Below are positions 5,274-8,145 of a stretch of DNA of 8,145 bases, piece after piece (position 1 is the stretch's first letter; every line of letters begins with the position of its first letter). Origin of the DNA: an uncultured Eggerthellaceae bacterium (lineage in GTDB: Bacteria > Actinomycetota > Coriobacteriia > Coriobacteriales > Eggerthellaceae); the NCBI GenBank assembly GCA_948829205.1, contig CAQLOA010000010.1:13018-21162 (forward strand), given 5' to 3'. Both the position numbers and the translations under genes were made by a program. A model generated the notes under the pieces. It had not been told where the DNA came from. It was given only the letters and a program-made list of their open reading frames with translations, and did not search any database.

Positions 5274-5821
5274 TCCGCCGCGCCCCCCGCGGTCAGGTCG
5301 TCCAGCATGCTGCGGGTCTCCTTGAACTGCTTGGCCAACTCGGCGGCAGGGTCCATGCGCTTCTTGGCGACGGCGGCGGAGTCCTTGGTTATGGCGATCG
5401 CGCATGCGACGGCGTCGTTCTCGGTGTGCGACATGGACAGCGGCATGTCGATGACTCCCATCTGCGCGGCCTTCTCTGCGGCACGTCCGTGAAGAAGCAG
5501 CGAGGGCCTGCCCTTGGAGTCGCGCACCACTTCCACGTCCTTGAAGCCTATGCCCTCGGAAAACCCCGTGCCAAGCGCCTTGACTGCGGCCTCCTTCGCC
5601 GCGAACCTCGCCGCGAAGTGGATGGCGGGGTCGGCGCGTTCGGTGCAGTAGGCGGCCTCGCCTTCGGTGAACACGCGGAGCGCGAAGCGCGGGGTGCGGG
5701 CAAGTATGCGCCTGATGCGGTCTATTTCCACGAGGTCGACCCCGAGCCCTACCTGCCCTGCGGGCGCCTGGATGGAAAGCGCGTCGTCTATTGCGGCCTG
5801 TGCCTTCTTCGATCTAGCCAT
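5270..5821 (-). CDS. acpS: Holo-[acyl-carrier-protein] synthase
   Basis: AcpS transfers the 4'-phosphopantetheine arm of coenzyme A to a serine of apo-ACP, making it active for fatty acid synthesis; it acts in the cytoplasm with Mg2+. The core is clear: VGLGVDLVEIDRI (24-36, Mg-binding D29), FTEGEAAYC (51-59), RFAAKEAAVKALGTG (72-86, Mg-binding E77) and PLSMSHTENDAVACAIA (127-143). At 183 residues it is longer than the usual 115-130. It has about 22 extra N-terminal residues and a ~37-residue charged C-terminal tail (147-183) that looks helical. The start is the ATG at 5821, 8 nt after the glmS stop. Its ribosome binding site is poor, suggesting reinitiation from glmS. An acpS next to nnrD is a familiar bacterial pairing. 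Confident on family; extensions unexplained. Confidence 0.94.
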   Translation of the reverse strand: MARSKKAQAAIDDALSIQAPAGQVGLGVDLVEIDRIRRILARTPRFALRVFTEGEAAYCTERADPAIHFAARFAAKEAAVKALGTGFSEGIGFKDVEVVRDSKGRPSLLLHGRAAEKAAQMGVIDMPLSMSHTENDAVACAIAITKDSAAVAKKRMDPAAELAKQFKETRSMLDDLTAGGAAE

Positions 5822-5829
5822 GGCTCGAC

Positions 5830-7761
5830 CTATTCGACCGTGACCGACTTGGCCAGGTTGCGTGGCTGGTCGACGTCGCATCCCCGCAGGATCGCGATGG
5901 ACCGGGCAAGCAGCTGCAAGGGAACGCTGGCCGTGATCGCCGAGAAGGCGTCGCGCACCGCAGGCACGTATATCACATGGTCGGCATGGCGGCGTATCTC
6001 GGAGTCTCCCTCGGACGCGATGGCGACCACCAGCGCGCCGCGGGCCCTGCATTCCTGCAGGTTTGACACGACCTTCTCGTAGGTCGGGCTGTTCGTGGCG
6101 ATGGCTATGACAGGGAACCCGTCCTCGATCAGGGCGATGGGTCCGTGCTTCATCTCGCCTGCGGGGTACGCCTCGGCATGCAGGTAGCTTATCTCCTTGA
6201 GCTTGAGCGCGCCCTCGTTCGCCACGGCGGCGCCCATCCCCCTTCCCACGAACAGGGCGCTCGCGGCGTCCTTGCATGCAAGCGCGGCCTCTTCCACCTG
6301 CGAGACGTCGGCGAGGATAGCCTCCACCTGCTCGGCGGTGTCCGCAAGCTCGCTGAAAAGAAGCCGGATCTGACCCGTGGTAAGCTTCCCCTTCGACTGG
6401 GCCAGCAGCATGGCAAGGAGCGTCAGCGACACCACCTGCCCGAGGAAGCTCTTGGTGGATGCGACCGCTATCTCCTTGTTGGCCTTGGTGTATATGACGC
6501 CCACCGACTCGCGGGCGACCGTGGACCCGACGACGTTCGTGATGCCGAAGACCCGGGCGCCCTTGATCCTCGCGTCGCGTATTGCGGCGATGGTGTCGGC
6601 CGTCTCACCCGACTGCGACACGGCCACGACGAGCGTCGTGGGGGTGATTATCGGGTTCCTGTAGCGGAACTCGCTCGCCACCTCGACCTCGGTGGGGATC
6701 TGGGCCCACGTCTCGATGAGGTTCTTGGCGATGAGCCCCGCATGGTAGCTGGTTCCGCAGGCGATGATGTACACGCGGTCTATCAGGTTCAGTTCCTCGC
6801 GCGACAGCGAAAGCTCGTCTATCGTGAGCTCGTCTCCCACGAGCCTCCCCGCCAGCGTGTCCCTTATGACGCGCGGCTGCTCGTGGATCTCCTTCAGCAT
6901 GAAGTCGGGGTATCCGCCCTTCTCCGTGAGGTCGGCGTCCCAGTCGATGTGCGTAAGCTCCGGACGCGCCTGCACGAAACCGTCGCCCGACGGCTCGAAG
7001 AACGATATGCGGTCCGCCGACAGCTCGGCGAAGACGCCGTCCTCCATTATGCAGACGTCGCGCGTGTGGTCGATCATGGCGATAATGTCGGACGCCATGT
7101 ACGCGCCGTCCTCGGCCATGCCGACCACCAGTGGCGAATCCTTGCGGGTGGCGACGATCAGCCCCGGCTCGGCTTCGCACACGACGGCGAGCCCGTAGGA
7201 CCCAATCAGGCGCATGGTCGCGGCCCGCACGGCCTGCAGCAGGATGCTGGGCTTGCCCTCTGCCGACCGATGCGCCTCGTCATGGGGGCGCCTCTTGCCC
7301 TCCGCGTCGGACAGCGCGTCGCACTCCGCCTCGTGCTCGGCAAGCTCGAGGTATGCGTCCTCCACGAGGTGCGCGATCACCTCGGAGTCGGTCTGGCTGC
7401 GGAACACGTGACCGGCGGCCTCGAGCTCGTCGCGCAGTTCGGCGAAGTTCTCGACGATGCCGTTGTGAACCAAGGCTATCCCGCCACCGCACGACGTGTG
7501 AGGGTGGGCGTTCGCCTCGGAAGGCTTGCCATGGGTGGCCCACCTCGTGTGCCCGATGCCGCATGTGCCTTCGACGTCCAAAGATGCCAGCGTGTCCTCG
7601 AGGCTTGCGACCTTGCCCATGCGGCATACCACCTCGATGCCGCCCGGCCCCTCGACGGCCACCCCTGCGGAGTCGTATCCGCGGTACTCGAGGCGCTTCA
7701 GCCCGTCGATAAGGATGCTTTCCGCATCACGCGTGCCGGCATATCCGACGATTCCGCACAT
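5830..7761 (-). CDS. glmS: Glutamine--fructose-6-phosphate aminotransferase (isomerizing)
   Basis: GlmS converts fructose-6-phosphate and glutamine to glucosamine-6-phosphate and glutamate, the first committed step to UDP-GlcNAc for peptidoglycan. The N-terminal glutaminase domain starts MCGIVGYAG, whose Cys2 becomes the N-terminal nucleophile. It also has HTRWATHG (71-78), HNGIVEN (99-105) and QTDSEV (123-128). Two SIS sugar-isomerase domains follow: CGTSYHAG (335-342) and SQSGETADT (382-390), then GRGMGAAVANEGALKLKEIS (507-526) with E523, and H539 in GEMKHGP. The C-terminus DQPRNLAKSVTVE is canonical, with K638 matching E. coli K603. Length is 643 against about 609, mostly from a ~32-residue hydrophilic insertion around 141-172 in the glutaminase domain. 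The ATG is fixed by the required Cys2 and preceded by AAGGGGGAG. First gene of glmS-acpS-nnrD. Confidence 0.98.
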   Translation of the reverse strand: MCGIVGYAGTRDAESILIDGLKRLEYRGYDSAGVAVEGPGGIEVVCRMGKVASLEDTLASLDVEGTCGIGHTRWATHGKPSEANAHPHTSCGGGIALVHNGIVENFAELRDELEAAGHVFRSQTDSEVIAHLVEDAYLELAEHEAECDALSDAEGKRRPHDEAHRSAEGKPSILLQAVRAATMRLIGSYGLAVVCEAEPGLIVATRKDSPLVVGMAEDGAYMASDIIAMIDHTRDVCIMEDGVFAELSADRISFFEPSGDGFVQARPELTHIDWDADLTEKGGYPDFMLKEIHEQPRVIRDTLAGRLVGDELTIDELSLSREELNLIDRVYIIACGTSYHAGLIAKNLIETWAQIPTEVEVASEFRYRNPIITPTTLVVAVSQSGETADTIAAIRDARIKGARVFGITNVVGSTVARESVGVIYTKANKEIAVASTKSFLGQVVSLTLLAMLLAQSKGKLTTGQIRLLFSELADTAEQVEAILADVSQVEEAALACKDAASALFVGRGMGAAVANEGALKLKEISYLHAEAYPAGEMKHGPIALIEDGFPVIAIATNSPTYEKVVSNLQECRARGALVVAIASEGDSEIRRHADHVIYVPAVRDAFSAITASVPLQLLARSIAILRGCDVDQPRNLAKSVTVE

Positions 7762-7792
7762 AGGCTCCCCCTTGCTTTCTTCCTGGATGGAA

Positions 7793-7821
7793 ATGATACC
7801 AGCTGGAAGGCGCCATCACGA
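7793..7821 (-). promoter_or_regulatory. Candidate extended -10 promoter for glmS-acpS-nnrD
   Basis: On the minus strand TGG directly precedes TATCAT (7798-7793), an extended -10 arrangement. A weak -35, TCGTGA (7821-7816), lies 17 nt upstream. The distance to the glmS ATG gives a leader of about 25 nt. This is too short for a glmS ribozyme, and no ribozyme core is visible. Confidence 0.5.
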
Positions 7822-7841
7822 CGCCGAGGCGGCCCGGCGTC
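7820..7841. repeat. Inverted repeat overlapping the glmS -35 region
   Basis: GACGCCG (7820-7826) and CGGCGTC (7835-7841) are perfect inverted arms around 8 nt. No T-run follows on either strand, so it is not a terminator. It touches the proposed -35 and could be an operator, but 7-bp GC palindromes arise easily in GC-rich DNA. Confidence 0.35.
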
Positions 7842-8005
7842 ACGTCAATCTGGCGAACGATTCCGGAAATATTCGCACCTTGAGCCTAATTCCATCCTCC
7901 GATAGTTACGGTTGTGAAATAATCTTCGAAAGCGAATGGTCGCAGAGGCAACGCAAGGTCCGCCCTGCCGGCCTCCATGGACACACACCGCGAGAAGGAA
8001 CGAAA

Positions 8006-8145
8006 ATGTGGAGCGGATGCCACCCAAAGTCGGACGAGGACCTCAAGGAATGCTCCGAGCTCGGAAAGTCGCTCAGCCGGCTGTCCCAGCCCACCATCCT
8101 TACGCTTCTGGCGCAAAGCGGCGAGCCCATGCATGGCTACAGCAT
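8006..8145 (+). CDS. PadR-family transcriptional regulator, N-terminal part (runs off right edge)
   Basis: PadR proteins are small dimeric winged-helix repressors responding to phenolics, drugs or other signals. The first 46 codons are visible: MWSGCHPKSDEDLKECSELG, then the family start LSQPTILTLLAQSGEPMHGYS. The phrase 'ILxLLA....MHGY' is the hallmark first helix and turn of the PadR winged helix. The ~26 residues before it are longer than in short PadR members and contain C5-H6 and C16, which could bind metal or sense redox state (inference). The ATG is supported by AGAAGGA with 6 nt spacing. The gene diverges from glmS across 244 bp. The upstream region has a possible extended -10 (TGAAATAAT, 7915-7923) without a clear -35. 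I see no obvious ATGT-n8-ACAT PadR operator. Its target is unknown and may lie to the right. Confidence 0.88.
   Translation, partial: MWSGCHPKSDEDLKECSELGKSLSRLSQPTILTLLAQSGEPMHGYS

Noticed and set aside
6145..7905. 586-codon plus-strand open frame opposite glmS
   Set aside because: glmS on the minus strand is unmistakable and full length; the opposite frame is a shadow.
7762..7930. Possible glmS ribozyme or riboswitch upstream of glmS
   Set aside because: The leader from the likely promoter is about 25 nt, and the conserved ribozyme core could not be found on the minus strand.
7845..8134. Small minus-strand open frames upstream of glmS
   Set aside because: No properly spaced ribosome binding site (one GGAGG directly touches its ATG) and they overlap the PadR gene, which has good start signals.

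Overview
The window is GC-rich, gene-dense bacterial chromosome, with two tight minus-strand operons flanked by divergently read genes. High GC, Gram-positive-style LigA and the overall gene style suggest an actinobacterium. My best guess is the class Coriobacteriia (Eggerthella/Adlercreutzia-like); this is an impression from the proteins and was not tested by phylogeny. No mobile element, CRISPR array, tRNA or rRNA was recognised.

Left end (1-960): the N-terminal 179 codons of NAD-dependent DNA ligase (ligA) run leftward off the window. A divergent promoter region separates ligA from an 80-residue orphan gene (661-903), which has a strong ribosome binding site and a clear intrinsic terminator. 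Its C-terminal half vaguely resembles Phd/YefM antitoxins, but no toxin partner is present.

Middle (960-4346): a two-gene minus-strand operon encodes two unrecognised single-pass membrane proteins, of 650 and 380 residues. Each carries a long, low-complexity, Gln/Pro/Arg-rich region predicted to be cytoplasmic. The first has a Ser-rich stalk and a ~100-residue domain outside the membrane. The second has a charged coiled coil and is anchored by its extreme C-terminus. This pair is the least explained and most interesting content. A 13-bp-arm perfect palindrome abuts the operon's 3' end. Upstream of the operon lie a candidate promoter, a nested inverted repeat and a terminator-like hairpin pointing the wrong way.

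Right (4347-8145): a housekeeping minus-strand operon glmS-acpS-nnrD supplies glucosamine-6-phosphate for the cell wall, activates acyl carrier protein, and repairs hydrated NAD(P)H. The genes are separated by 8 nt and then overlap by 4 nt. Divergent from glmS, a PadR-family regulator begins at 8006 and runs off the right edge; its N-terminal extension carries a Cys-His pair and a second Cys.

All non-coding gaps are under 250 bp. The long open frames opposite the two low-complexity genes and glmS are antisense shadows and are not annotated.
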